Positions 50,901 to 59,600 are shown, counted from the first letter of the stretch. The stretch is DNA of 64,000 nucleotides from Anisus vortex (GCA_949126835.1 OX421497.1:17176823-17240822); one strand, 5' to 3'. The notes: generated by a model from the letters alone, not told the origin. A program made the numbers and translations.

Positions 50901-53900
50901 AATGGTTATAATATGGATATATTTCAGGCTACATACATATTTAATGGTTATAATATGGATATATTTCAGGCTACATACATATTTAATGGTTATAATATTT
51001 ATATATTTCAGGCTACATACATATTTAATGTTTATAATATGGATATATTTCAGGCTACATACATATTTAATGTTTATAATATGGATATATTTCAGGCTAC
51101 ATACATATTTAATGGTTATAATATGGATATATTTCAGAATGGTATTTCCAACACCATTGGGATCACAGAGATTGATGCCTGAGGATGTTATTTTGTCAGG
51201 ATATCACATTCCAGCAGGGGTTAGTAGATTTATTCTCTTTTCTTATCAAATCAGATTTAACTAATCATTCTTAAAGAAGGCAAAAATACAATATAGTGTT
51301 TAGCCTAATATTCCCTGTCCTTTTTTGTTTTGTTGCTGTAAAGGCAACTTTCTTGTTACTTACTTAGACTTAGATCCTTGGCGTATCGAGCAACAAGAGT
51401 TCTCCAGCAAGCTCTGTCCGTAGCTACTGCTGTAACAGCATTGATGTCCTCCCAGTTTATATTGACAGAGTGAAGGTTATCGGCGATTTGTTGTACGCCG
51501 TGTTGTTTTAGGTCACACCTGTCTGCGCCGTCCATTGAGTGGCCACCATCAGGCTAGCGGATTATGTGGCCTTAAAATTTGAGGCAACGTTTGGTGACCG
51601 TGGTTGAGATTGGGGGCGTTTTTGTTTGCCGATAAACTTTTGTAATCCGGTCTGAATATGTGATCCTTCTCATAAGGATGGTCAAATTTATCAATAAGAA
51701 CAAATACATCGGGATAGTGAGGACAGTAAAACAAGGTTCATTTAATTATCGTATATTCCCCTTGAGATTTTGAGTGGACATTATTATTTAAAGGAAAAAA
51801 GGAAAATCCTAATCTGGTCGTGAGCTTAATATTGAACTATATTTTTATTATTTGTTTATCATGCATTGATGATGACCATCCTATGTAAAAGTGTAATCTT
51901 GTTCTCTGTGAGTGGATTCGAGCCTGGAAGTGTCTCTCCAAATGCTAAAAATATTTTTGTTTACTTATTTAAATTTATCTGTCTTACAAATATTTCTCTA
52001 CATGACAATTGACAAGTATAACACAACATAATGTAAAAAAAAAGAATATTTTGATAGAAATCAGTAAAACCAATGGAAAATAAAATAGCAAGATTGCTTT
52101 AAGTCTCTTACAAAAGATTGAAACATATTTACACATTAACAAAACATGGTTTTTAAAAAATATTTTCTGCTTCCAATAAAAATACTCAAACTTCTCCACA
52201 GACCTCGGTGAATTATGGACACAGTGTACTGGGACACTCTGATAAATACTTTGAGCAGCCTGAGGAATACATACCAGAAAGGTGGCTAAAGCAGGCCACT
52301 ACAGAGAATGAAAGAAAACTGAAGCATCAGCAGGCTATCATTACAATGCCATTTGGATTCGGTAAACGCAACTGTGTTGGAAGAAGACTGGCAGAACAAC
52401 AAATTTATATTGCCTTAATAAAGGTATCTATATTTAATTATTAAGTCTTTATTAAAAAGATATTAGCTGGAGAAAAAAAATGTATATTGCCTTAATACGT
52501 AGTACCACAGAGCAGATCTTTAACCTACGAAAACTCTGTGTGAGGCATGCGCAACACCAACAACACTTGTACCATGTATTTGTTGATTTTAAAAAAGCAT
52601 TCAACAGGGTCTGGCACACTCCCTATGGGCAACCATGAAACATTACAACATTAATGACAACCTGACAATGCTGATACGCAGCCTCTATGACAGGGCCACC
52701 AGTGCAGTCTTCTTCAGCAACACCATTGGAGATTGGTTTACGACTACCCCTGGAGCACGACAAGCATGCTTGCTCTCGCCAACTCTATTCAACATCTTCT
52801 TGGAGAGAATCATGTCGGATGCACTGGAAGAACATGAAGGGATAGTCAGCATAAATGGCATAATGATCACCAACCTTTGATTTACAGATAATATAGATGG
52901 ACTCGCCTGGAGTGAGGAAGAATTAGCCAATGTAGTAGAGCGACTGGACAAAACGTCTTCATCCTATGGTATGCGAATCAGTGCAGAAGAAACTAAATTA
53001 ATGACTAGTAACACCATCGGCATCACCATGCAGACCAAGATTGGTGAACAGAGTTTGGAAACAGTAAGCAACTTCAAATACCTAGGAGCTATTGTTTTAT
53101 AAGAGGGCTCCAAACCAGAAGTAATGTCCAGGATTGCTCAGACAACAGCATCACTAAAGATGCTCAAGACAATATGGAATGACAAGAACTTAGCCCTCAG
53201 CACCAAAATCAGGCTGATGCGCTCACTGGTCCTCTCCATTTTCTTATATGCTTGTGAGTCATGGACATTAACAGCTGAGCTAGAAAAGAAGAAAACTCCA
53301 TAGAGATGAGATGCTTCAGAAACCTATTCTGTATCTGCTATAAAGACCATATTTCCAATGAGCAGATAATGAAAAAATGCCCCAGGAAATCGGGCAATAC
53401 GAAGACCTGCTGGCCAGAGTCAAGAAAAGGAAACTAGAATGTTATGGCCACATAACATAACTAGAACCAACGGGCTTGCCAAAACCATTCTGCAGGACAC
53501 CACCAGAGGAGGGAGAAAAAGAGGAAGACAAAGAAAACGATGTGAGGATAACATCAGGGAGTGGACAGGGATAAAACTGTGCGACGCATTGAGAAAGGCT
53601 GAGAGAGGGGAGAAATGTAGGAGACTAGTGTACATGTCATCTGTGGCGCCCCAATGGTCTAACAGACTACGGGATATGTAGAATGTAGAATAGTTAATTA
53701 TTAATATATATTTGCTGGAAAACAAATATGAGAACTAAAAATACATTGAATACAGCTTATCAAAAAAAAAGTTTTAAAAACCATTTTGTATGCCAGCAAA
53801 TAATTATTAAGAATAATAAGAGTATACCTTAAAAATTTATTATTGAAATCTATAGGCAATAATCTTCCATATAGAAGAAGCATCAGTAACAAATAATTTA

Positions 53901-54373
53901 AGAGATGTTCTGCATTTTTTATTTTTTACAATTAAAATGTTCACCTCAAAAGTATATTTACAAAAATTAAATAAACTAAAAAATCATATCAGAATATACA
54001 GCTGTCATTCGCTCAGTCTATTGTTTCATATAGGTTATCTGTTTAGCTTATTTGCCATGTTTAATCGTAATATTTTAACTTAATATTTATATAAGCTAGC
54101 TAGCTATTGTAGTCAGGGTATTTTAAAACTGATTTTTATGTTAAGAAAAAAATCTTGAATTATTAAAAGCTATGTTTTGCTATTAAATTGATTTAAGTAA
54201 TTTTTATTTTTTTATTTTTTTATTTCCTAAACAAGATTTTACAGAACTTTAAACTTCAGTTGGCAGATCCTGAGGAAGAAATAGATGTTGTCTATAGAAT
54301 AATTGCAGTACCAGCCAAGCCTCTTGCCATCAGGTTTCTTAATTTAAATTCTTCAGGCTTCAATCAGGCCTAA
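29218..54373 (+). CDS. Mitochondrial-clan cytochrome P450 (CYP10-like), 10 exons
   Basis: Heme monooxygenase expected at the inner mitochondrial membrane, taking electrons from an adrenodoxin-type ferredoxin; the substrate is unknown. Exons: 29218-29324, 30459-30601, 33221-33446, 34500-34687, 34958-35228, 45946-46123, 47952-48118, 51138-51219, 52202-52423, 54236-54373. All nine introns are GT-AG, phases agree, and the total is 1722 bp (573 residues; mitochondrial P450s usually run about 500-550). Features: Arg-containing presequence (1-36), proline hinge IPGPKG, SQ/VQGEEW C-helix block, K-helix ESHR (424-427), PERW (479-482) and heme loop FGFGKRNCVG with C512. The heme loop is followed by RR, a mitochondrial-clan trait. 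Odd: the I-helix reads AATDNI (367-372) instead of AGxDTT, so the usual proton-relay Thr is Asn. The CYP10-like label is inference from clan and host; exon joins are hand-derived. Confidence 0.9.
29470..29560 (+). repeat. TA/TTTA microsatellite in P450 intron 1
   Basis: (TA)n with TTTA interruptions. A second TA-rich stretch lies at about 30078-30130. Confidence 0.9.
30250..30440 (+). repeat. 39-bp minisatellite next to exon 2 acceptor
   Basis: About five units containing AGGCCAATTCTTCAATGTCT and ATATGTGTATATATCATAG. The last unit decays into the intron 1 polypyrimidine/acceptor region just before 30459. Confidence 0.92.
30459..30601 (+). CDS. P450 exon 2 (proline hinge)
   Basis: Acceptor CTCTACAG|A, donor TCA|GTAAGT. 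It includes a Met at 30487 that could be mistaken for the start, followed by the IPGPKG hinge. A 39-bp minisatellite ends about 20 bp before the acceptor. Confidence 0.88.
30840..31789 (+). repeat. 31-bp minisatellite in P450 intron 2, about 30 units
   Basis: Units such as TAGTTTAAAGTCACACATAG followed by TTTCATCAGAC. Moderately diverged, with small insertions (for example CATACACAT for CACACAT) shared by subsets of units. Confidence 0.93.
32218..33008 (-). mobile_element. Non-autonomous hAT element, TAGGGATGTTAAA family, copy 2 (791 bp)
   Basis: Starts TAGGGATGTTAAACG and ends TTTTAACATCCCTA, with a perfect 8-bp target duplication GTCGAAAT at 32210-32217 and 33009-33016. It is inverted relative to copies 1 and 3 and lies in P450 intron 2, ending about 200 bp before exon 3. 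It contains a run of 31 G (32884-32914) near one end. No transposase frame. Confidence 0.93.
33221..33446 (+). CDS. P450 exon 3 (A-helix and beta-1 region)
   Basis: Acceptor TTTTTTTAAG|CT, donor AGT|GTAAGT. Encodes FAELHRKYGPIVKF and RYPIRPS, both typical of the N-terminal P450 fold. Confidence 0.92.
34215..34382 (+). repeat. 28-bp minisatellite in P450 intron 3, 6 units
   Basis: Exactly six 28-bp units, GAACTATACTTCCATTGTAG plus GAAAAGGT. It lies about 120 bp upstream of exon 4. Confidence 0.95.
34500..34687 (+). CDS. P450 exon 4 (C-helix)
   Basis: Acceptor GTGCTTCAG|T, donor AAT|GTGAGT. Begins QGEEWLSMRKPLQEF, the C-helix W-x-x-x-R block whose Trp and Arg contact heme propionate. Confidence 0.93.
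34958..35228 (+). CDS. P450 exon 5 (E to G helices)
   Basis: Acceptor TTCCCTGTAG|CT, donor CAT|GTAAGG. Together with exon 4 it gives YAIESSASYCINTRL, matching the mitochondrial-clan E-helix pattern (E...I/V...NTRL). A Ser/Gly/Asn-rich insertion follows. Confidence 0.9.
35503..35590 (+). mobile_element. tRNA-derived SINE head
   Basis: CACTGGCTGAGTGGTT fits a pol III A box (TRGYNNARNNG) and GGGATCGATTCCC fits a B box (GWTCRANNC), spaced as in a tRNA. A T-rich tail follows. It lies in P450 intron 5. The body is short, and a decayed tRNA pseudogene is an alternative. Confidence 0.6.
35725..35970 (+). pseudogene. LINE reverse transcriptase C-terminal fragment
   Basis: Broken plus-strand frames read KRAARFIQN, then LETLKDRRAKSKV and further. 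This is the wording found near the end of many animal non-LTR reverse transcriptases. Stops and frame changes show decay. Confidence 0.65.
36010..36665 (-). pseudogene. LINE reverse transcriptase fragment, antisense in P450 intron 5
   Basis: Minus-strand pieces carry FVDFKRAFDT (finger/palm block) near 36590 and GLEINIDKTKAMRMN plus FTYQGSFVS further on (36033-36320). They are in the correct order but in different frames, and the part that should hold the catalytic Asp pair is missing. Confidence 0.8.
37430..37570 (+). mobile_element. TGGACCGCTTG-family DNA element, head fragment
   Basis: Starts ATGGACCGCTTTCCTTGATA and runs to TCGCTATGATTTTATCAATG, matching the heads of the copies at 41684 and 60640. 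The tail is not adjacent. Confidence 0.6.
37760..38830 (+). pseudogene. Two degenerate copies of a THAP-domain transposon fragment
   Basis: Two diverged direct copies about 545 bp apart (from about 37785 and 38327). The first starts MSVCCVTDCTKRC, the Cys-x-x-Cys-type start of a THAP zinc finger. After a frame change it reads PKDVAKRKRWIMNFRRKE, the FP-x-D-...-R-x-x-W core of THAP. A stop precedes the expected second Cys/His pair. Both copies share the downstream non-coding sequence, part of which also occurs at about 55630-55710. THAP fingers are the DNA-binding part of P-element-type transposases; a decayed transposon is the likeliest origin. Confidence 0.65.
38939..39232 (-). pseudogene. 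LINE ORF2 C-terminal zinc-finger fragment
   Basis: An open minus-strand piece reads RLHTGHTKLTHSFLL and then CAFCNVNLTVSHILLEC. This is the RLRTGH...C-x2-C...H-x4-C ending typical of RNase-H-bearing LINEs (Jockey/I-like). Its 5' side is cut by another repeat at about 39224. Confidence 0.85.
39224..39360 (+). mobile_element. TGGACCGCTTG-family DNA element, tail fragment
   Basis: Shares AATCGAAAGTTGTATACAGC, the 'GCACCGAAAA' block and CTCTAAAAATAG with the copies at 41684 and 60640. It lies at the broken end of the LINE piece. Confidence 0.55.
40071..41560 (+). repeat. 340-bp tandem repeat with a GC-rich insertion
   Basis: The motif ACAATTCTTATGCATATG recurs at 40806, 41146 and 41486, exactly 340 bp apart. 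A first partial copy starts at about 40083, and the last copy is truncated at about 41560. Each unit shares AAATACCGAAAGAAACAT, CACTGTTTTATTAATACAAT and AACAAGTCAAGTCAACACAA. Between the first and second copies lies an unrelated GC-rich block (40380-40800). Confidence 0.9.
40380..40800. other. GC-rich insertion of unknown nature
   Basis: About 420 bp markedly richer in G+C than its surroundings, with a run of 22 C (40670-40691). It interrupts the 340-bp repeat. I see no inverted ends, pol III boxes or convincing reading frame. Confidence 0.55.
41684..41985 (+). mobile_element. TGGACCGCTTG-family DNA element, about 300 bp
   Basis: Runs from ATGGACCGCTTGCTTTAATA through TTCGCTATGATTTTCTCAAT and CTCTAAAAATAGAGCAAAC to an end near TCTTATTATAGTC. 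It is the most complete simple copy of the family in P450 intron 5. No frame; probably a MITE. Confidence 0.6.
43172..43320 (+). pseudogene. MADF domain fragment in the transposon
   Basis: Preceded by an acceptor-like TTGCTTTTACAG, this frame reads MDVDQLIAAVFKKPLIWDKR and then KEYANRNLVDKAWKEIS, the N-terminal half of a MADF domain (LI-x-x-V-x-x-x-P-x-LWD). It stops shortly after, before the second half. MADF proteins bind DNA and often accompany Harbinger-type transposases. Confidence 0.75.
43522..44231 (-). mobile_element. Second copy of the solo-LTR-like repeat (about 710 bp), inverted
   Basis: On the minus strand it starts TGTCATGTATATTG and ends GGATTGTGGATGTAACA, matching 24621-25321 along its whole length with scattered differences. 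Its flanks (GTTG and GTCT) do not give a clean target duplication, so it is older or was rearranged. Confidence 0.75.
45000..45130 (+). repeat. TTGATTTATAAACCTACACA tandem repeat
   Basis: About six imperfect units of roughly 24 bp built on ATTGATTTATAAACCTACAC, in P450 intron 5. Confidence 0.8.
45286..45400 (+). mobile_element. Possible SINE head
   Basis: GGCCCGGTGGCCCAAGGGTA resembles a tRNA-derived A-box region, and CTGGTTCATAATA is a weak B-box match. The element body is unclear. Confidence 0.35.
45429..45618 (+). mobile_element. Short hAT-type MITE, copy B (190 bp)
   Basis: Starts CAGTGCCCACACAAGCC and ends AGTGAGGGCACTG, flanked by a perfect 8-bp duplication TATTCACA (45421-45428 and 45619-45626). 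The interior matches copy A at 9963-10144. It contains a run of 20 C (45583-45602). Lies in P450 intron 5, about 320 bp before exon 6. Confidence 0.93.
45946..46123 (+). CDS. P450 exon 6 (H and I helices)
   Basis: Acceptor TTTGTTTCAG|A, donor AAT|GTAAGA, after a 10.7-kb intron. Ends TGFFTAATDN, the first part of the I-helix oxygen-binding motif, where Asn replaces the conserved Thr. Confidence 0.92.
46374..47807 (+). mobile_element. DNA element with about 40-bp inverted ends in P450 intron 6 (1434 bp)
   Basis: The left end GTCCTTTAAAAAGGACGCC continues CAGCAGAAAATGGTACCGTG. The right end is its near-exact reverse complement (GTCACAGTATCATTTTCTGC, then TGGCGTCCTTTAATAAGGAC). The outer tip is itself palindromic. 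The flanks could share AAAT. The interior is AT-rich without a transposase frame. Superfamily unknown. Confidence 0.75.
47952..48118 (+). CDS. P450 exon 7 (J helices and K-helix ExxR)
   Basis: Acceptor ATTTTCAG|A, donor TAG|GTGAGG (phase 2). Encodes LWHLAKNPSKQEILRNEI and the K-helix end FKESHR, whose Arg codon is completed across the intron. Confidence 0.94.
48240..48372 (+). repeat. Older, diverged units of the 42-bp array
   Basis: About three units related to the big array downstream (GATATCTTTCTGACTACATA and CATATTTAATTGTTATAACA). The two upstream units have TTTCTGAC where the expanded units have TTTCAGGC, so they lack the AG. The third has TTTCAGG. Confidence 0.88.
48373..49512 (+). mobile_element. 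Non-autonomous hAT element, TAGGGATGTTAAA family, copy 3 (1140 bp)
   Basis: Starts TAAGGATGTTGAAACC and ends GTTTAACATCCCTA, with the family's AAACCGGTTTT-rich subterminal regions. Flanks TACATAAC and GTTATAAC agree at 5 of 8 positions, so the duplication is decayed. It is inserted within the 42-bp array, separating the old units from the expanded block. No transposase frame. Confidence 0.85.
49521..51137 (+). repeat. 42-bp minisatellite carrying repeated 3' splice-site-like sequences
   Basis: After a TTTCAG at 49530-49535, 38 units (one of 48 bp, 37 of 42 bp; 1602 bp in all) lead to the true acceptor AG at 51136-51137. Each unit has TTTAATGGTTATAATATTTA then TATATTTCAGGCTACATA, that is, a branch-point-like TTAAT about 25 nt before a single TTTCAG. 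The only AG in a standard unit is the one in TTTCAG. Unit variants differ at TTTTTA/TTTATA/TGGATA. The open frame across it is an array artefact, except that it joins exon 8 in frame. Confidence 0.95.
51138..51219 (+). CDS. P450 exon 8 (beta-1-4/beta-2 region)
   Basis: Acceptor ATATATTTCAG|A, donor GGG|GTTAGT. Encodes MVFPTPLGSQRLMPED and GYHIPAG, as expected right after the K-helix. The acceptor is the last of a long series of near-identical TTTCAG sites in the 42-bp array that directly abuts the exon. Confidence 0.93.
51356..51545 (-). pseudogene. LINE ORF2 C-terminal tail in P450 intron 8
   Basis: The minus strand reads LHSVNINWEDINAVTA and DRACWRTLVARYAKDLSLSK followed by stop. This is the W-x-x-LV-A/x ending common to one group of animal LINE proteins. 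Only the tail is present. Confidence 0.75.
52202..52423 (+). CDS. P450 exon 9 (PERF and heme loop)
   Basis: Acceptor CTTCTCCACAG|A, donor AAG|GTATCT. Encodes YIPERW and FGFGKRNCVGRRLAE with the heme-ligating Cys. Phase 0 on both sides. Confidence 0.97.
52500..53681 (+). pseudogene. 5'-truncated LINE reverse transcriptase in P450 intron 9
   Basis: Consecutive pieces read FVDFKKAFNRVWH, GARQACLLSPTLFNIFLERI, FTDNIDGLAWSEEE (YADD box decayed), RISAEETKLMTSN, NFKYLGAIV, then LFLYACESWTL-like wording and a basic tail RGGRKRGRQRKRCEDNIREW. The order is that of a LINE ORF2 from finger to C-terminus. At least two stops and several frame changes mark it as dead. It inserted in sense orientation between exons 9 and 10. 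Confidence 0.9.
54236..54373 (+). CDS. P450 exon 10 (C-terminus)
   Basis: Acceptor TAAACAAG|A. Encodes 45 residues ending in stop TAA, including YRIIAVPAKPLAIRF, the usual beta-3/beta-4 tail. No clear poly(A) signal was assigned. Confidence 0.9.
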   Translation: MLQNFKLQLADPEEEIDVVYRIIAVPAKPLAIRFLNLNSSGFNQA

Positions 54374-56440
54374 TGGAGATTCTCGATATTTTCATTTATA
54401 ATTGAAATCATTTATTTTATAATCTATTGGATTAAAAATCTTTTTTTTTTTTATCTATTGGATGTAAAAAAATATTTTTTCTTTTTTATCTATTTGACAT
54501 AAAAAAAACATGTGTGATGCTACCTTACAAACCGGTATGGAAGTTGGCAAAAGAGATTTTTCATAAAATGCAAAAAAAATTTGAAAAAAAAAAGGGTCCT
54601 AGGTCATTTTTGAGATTATTATTGATTTGTAATGTTGAATGCCTTTTACTTACAGCTGTGTAATTTAAAAAATAATGTTTTGTTTAGAAATTACTTAAAA
54701 ATGTTCTTTCATGCAGCTTTTGTATAAAAGTCATCTAAAATAAAAATGTTTCAAAATCAACTAAATATTATTTAAAATATTTGAAACTTGAAGAGCTTGT
54801 GTACTGACTCATTATGAGTGTGTACTGACTCATTATGAGTGTGTACTGACTCATTATGAGTGTGTACTGACTCATTATGGGTGTGTACTGACTCATTATG
54901 AGTGTGTACTGACTCATTATGGGTGTGTACTGACTCATTATGAGTGTGTACTGACTCATTATGAGTGTGTACTGACTCATTATGAGTGTGTACTGACTCA
55001 TTATGAGTGTGTACTGACTCATTATGAGTGTGTACTGACTCATTATGAGTGTGTACTGACTCATTATGAGTGTGTACTGACTCATTATGAGTGTGTACTG
55101 ACTCATTATGAGTGTGTACTGACTCATTATGAGTGTGTACTGACTCATTATGAGTGTGTACTGACTCATTATGAGTGTGTACTGACTCATTATGAGTGTG
55201 TACTGACTCATTATGAGTGTGTACTGACTCATTATGAGTGTGTACTGACTCATTATGAGTGTGTACTGACTCATTATGAGTGTGTACTGACTCATTATGA
55301 GTGTGTACTGACTCATTATGAGTGTGTATGCTAGAATTTATGGGGATTGGTTCACATTTTCTCATCCTGGTAATATATTATTATCTATTACAGTGCTAAA
55401 TTGTTAAAAATCAATACTTTTTTCTCTTTTTCTGAGAAAAGGACTTCCCTTAACTTATGGAATGTTGAATAACTTTTGAACTAATTAATCAATTTTAGAG
55501 ATTTTTTCACCAATTTTTAGATAAATGAATAAGTTTTATTAAATATCTAATACTAAATATTTTATTTTGCCGACTTCTAACCAATCCGTGAGGTTGCATC
55601 ACATTTGTTCTTTCAATCTAATGAAAATAAAAAAGCATGATTTTTGTTTACGGAAATGGCAACAGAAATTCATGATCTCTTCTGTTTGAAAAGGTCAGGC
55701 ATCATTATAGACTTTAAGAAATGATTTGTCTTTAAACCTCTGTATGTACCTTTTTCACAAGATACTTCATGATATTTGGAAAGATTCTATTAGAACTTAA
55801 TTCCCCTTAAGTCTGAGTGCTTTAATTGAAAGTTGAAATTAAATTTTGTCTATTAAAAAATAATAGAACCTTTGTAAAGGATACAAACGTAGGTAAAACT
55901 GAATCTTATCATCTGTCAAGTTACCATAAATCTCAACATACACATTTTATTTCAATTAAAAAAGATCTTATTACTATAAACATTTTTAAAAGATTTTTTA
56001 AAAACACATAAATTAATTTAGCAATTTATACAATATAAAGATGAGATTTCAACTATAACTATTTTCTGTGACTCTTTAAATAAATTCTAGCAACCTCAAA
56101 AAGATTTTAAGTGCAATATATAATAATATATGTAATTCATGGTTGTTTAAGAATTTTAGTTTTTATGTAGTTTTTAAATTTGACCTTCTTTTATTGTAAA
56201 TATTAAGAGGAAAGTGTAAATTATGTACATAAATTATATTTCAATAAATGTAAAGATTTCATTACAAAGTGTGATATATCACTAATAAAAATATATGTAG
56301 GCTAATAAAATATATTTTTTAAATTTAAAAAAAAAAATTCTTTATCATCATCAATTTCAGTTTTAGTAAAAGAAACTAAAAAGAAAATTAAGTGTAAAAA
56401 AAATATTCCTGGATTGTTTCATTCTCTTTGACTTGATCTG
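54374..56440. other. Interval between the convergent genes
   Basis: Holds the 3' UTRs (ends not mapped), a 21-bp minisatellite, and a stretch at about 55630-55710 that matches the non-coding part of the THAP-related repeat at 38170 (AAAGCATGATTTTTGTTTACG). No further exon seen. Confidence 0.6.
54798..55322 (+). repeat. 21-bp minisatellite, 25 units
   Basis: Exactly twenty-five 21-bp units, TGTGTACTGACTCATTATGA plus G, nearly perfect (two carry GGG for GAG). As 21 is a multiple of 3, two antisense frames stay open with 7-residue periods. These are artefacts. Confidence 0.97.
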
Positions 56441-56611
56441 TTATTTTAAATCTTCAAGTTCTTTCATTGTGATGTAATCTAAAATTTGCTGTGGCAGAGG
56501 CAGCTTGGAAATGTCCATAAACAAACTGTATCCTAGGTGATGACGAACCCATCTACGGCAAATCTGTTTGAGTGAAAGCACTTGCTGGGCATGTTCTAAC
56601 CAATGCAAAAT
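56441..56611 (-). CDS. SOCS-box gene, terminal exon
   Basis: Encodes 56 residues from ILHWLEHAQQ to the C-terminus, including the complete SOCS box. The stop codon is at 56441-56443 on the plus axis. Confidence 0.87.
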   Translation of the reverse strand: MLHWLEHAQQVLSLKQICRRWVRHHLGYSLFMDISKLPLPQQILDYITMKELEDLK

Positions 56612-59600
56612 CTGAAAAATTGTAGGAGACTCATATTAAAAACATATGGAATCTGGAATGCTGTAACTTTCTATGATAAATCAAAATTATAGAGAAACAG
56701 AATTAGTTGTGCAAACAATTTCTGTGTGTTTTTATGCAAAGTGTTGGACTAATTATTTTTTAAACAACACCAAATCTGCATACAGTTTTATTGTTTTTTT
56801 TCTTTTGAAAAAAATGTTGCCATTTTTTAAATAAAAAAATCTAAGTAAAAAATATTTTTCCTTGGCTTACTATGTTAAATTAAAGGATGATAATGTTTTA
56901 TGTTTAGCCTGCAATTTATTATCACTATGAATAAAATGACATAAATGCACATAGACTTTTTTTTATTGTTGTCTTCAATTTAAGAATAAATTTTGACTTT
57001 TTAAAAATGTAATTTATCTTTCTATATTTTTTTACATGAACAAATGGTTGTTAGTTTTATTCCAGTTTAGCCTATTGTGCCTAATGCGTTTTTATGAAAA
57101 CATCTAGACATACTGATTGTCAGGAGGTAATGACAAAGGTTTTAAAATGCAGCTTTCTTTACAGAATATTTCATTTCATTCCCTCTATTTAAAAAAAAAA
57201 ACGAACAACTACTAAGATTTTAATCATACAAATTAAAGTCACAAAGAAAATGTATTTGGTTGTTCTAAAATGTTTGTAATTACCATATGAATTTCCACTA
57301 TTCAAATTGATGTTGTATTAGTATTTTAATATTCAGTATTACCTATGTTCTCATTTTTATTATTCAAAGTTGTCTCTGTTTAAAAAAAATATTTTGTATA
57401 TTTCTTTAATACATACTAATAAATCCTTATCAATTAGTGAAGTTAGTAAAGTAAAGTACCTGTCTGACCGAATTGATCCATAGGTCCGGTGAAGCAGCGT
57501 TCGCCAGTCTCTGTGTCCACGGGATGCTAGCCTAGGTGATTGTGTGGCCAGCACTATGGACAGCTGCCTTTACTTTACCCCAACTAGGGTCAGGTACCCA
57601 TCAGAGCTGGGTAGACTCAGGGACACCCTCCAGACCCAGGAAAAAAATCCTAGCCTGCACCAGGATTCGAACCCGGGACGTTTGGTACGCCAGTCGAATG
57701 CCACTGTGCCCCCATAATTTAGTGAAGCTAATAAAATATTGAGTTGAGCTTATTTTAATAATTGATTAGTTAAAACAATTTTTTAAACATTTTTTAAAAC
57801 ATTGGGAGACTTTTCTGCCCTTGTAATCTTAGTTTCTTTAATTACAAGCTCATTTCCATAAGTATTGTGCCTTGTTGTTGTTATTTGAAGTCAAAACTCA
57901 ATGGTTTTTTTTTCAAAATCATCTGTTGGATTACAATGTGAACAGATCAGTATTTTATCTTCTTTTTAAATATGTTACAGATGCTCTTTTTGTACAGAAG
58001 ATTATTGCCATGTTGTTTATGTTTCATTTGAATTTAGTCTCTCATTTTGAATATAGAGTTTTAAATGATTTTAAGTTGTTGGTTTTCCAAACCATTCCAT
58101 GTCCGGATGCAAGGAGTGTATATTTGTATATTTACACTTGTAACAGCATTCAAGAAAGAGAAATAATAAATATATTTATATATCAATGGTAATATTAAGT
58201 GTTGTGGCAGATTTAATTACACTGGAAGGACTTTTCTGTGCATGCTTAAGTTAATAATATGGTCATTTTTGTGTATTGTATTAATTTTAAAAAAAATACA
58301 GTAATGTTTACAAATTTAAGGTAAAAAAAAGAGAGAAAGCTAATTACACCAAATGGCTGAGTCATTGCACTGAAAAATTATTCACAAAATATACAAAATA
58401 TGAACAAAAACTGATATATGCTCACACTTGTAAAATGCTCTAATAGGACTTTGCTTATCCAATGGTGTCTAAGGTCATTGTTATCGTATCCAACCAGCAT
58501 AGATAGAATTTAATCAATGTTCTGTGATTAATAGCCTATAAGATAAATGTTTTGAATTTCAAATGTAACTCTTTGATCCTAACTTTTTCACCTAATTTTA
58601 AAGAAAGATGAATTGGATGTTATCTACCCTTGGACCAATTAACCAAATTTCTAACAAGATTTACATCTGTTATTTTAAGAAAAGAACTTTTCCCAAAATT
58701 CTAGAGAAGACACTACAATTGGTTGATCCCCAATTTCTGGGGGATGGAAAGAATGAAGATTTCTGCTCTTAAAGATTCAGTTTACATTCTTAAAGATTAA
58801 ATTTACATTCTTAAAGATTCAGTTTACATTCTTAAAGATTCAATTTACATTCTTAAAGATTAAATTTACATTCTTAAAGATTCAGTTTACATTCTTAAAG
58901 ATTCAATTTACATTCTTAAAAATTCAATTTACATTCTTAAAGATTAAATTTACATTCTTAAAGATTCAGTTTACATTCTTAAAGATTCAATTTACATTCT
59001 TAAAAATTGAATTTACATTCTTAAAGATTCAGTTTACATTCTTAAAGATTAAATTTACATTCTTAAAGATTCAATTTACATTCTCAAAAGATTAAATTTA
59101 CATTCTTAAAAGATTCAATTTACATTCTTAAAGATTCAATTTACATTATTAAAGATTCAGTTTACATTATTAAAGATTCAATTTACATTCTTAAAGATTC
59201 AATTTACATTCTTAAAGATTCAATTTACATTCTTAAAGATTTAGTTTACATTATTTAAGATTTAGTTTACATTATTAAAGATTCAATTTACATTCTTAAA
59301 GATTCAGTTTACAAATTTATTACAGATTACAAGAGGTTTACTAGTAAAGTATTTTTGTAGTAGGAACAGTATCATTATATAGTGTTTATAACAATTATTT
59401 ACAGAAAAATTACATATATATTCAAATGTGAAACTTGTGTTTTTCTGAAATTGTGTAACTAAAAATGTTTAACTAAAAGTGTTTAACTAAAAGTGTTTAA
59501 CTAAAAGTGTTTAACTAAAAGGGTTTAACTAAAAGGGTTTAACTAAAAGTGTTTAACTAAAAGGGTTTAACTAAAAGGGTTTAACTAAAAGTGTTTAACT

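Noticed and set aside
49522..51264. A 580-residue hydrophobic repeat protein
   Set aside because: The frame is the 42-bp array read through into P450 exon 8. Only its last 82 bp before the donor are exon. It is kept instead as evidence for in-frame decoy acceptors.
54768..55365. Two minus-strand frames with MSQYTLI and HNESVHT heptapeptide repeats
   Set aside because: Artefact of the 21-bp array, whose unit is a multiple of three and stop-free in these frames.
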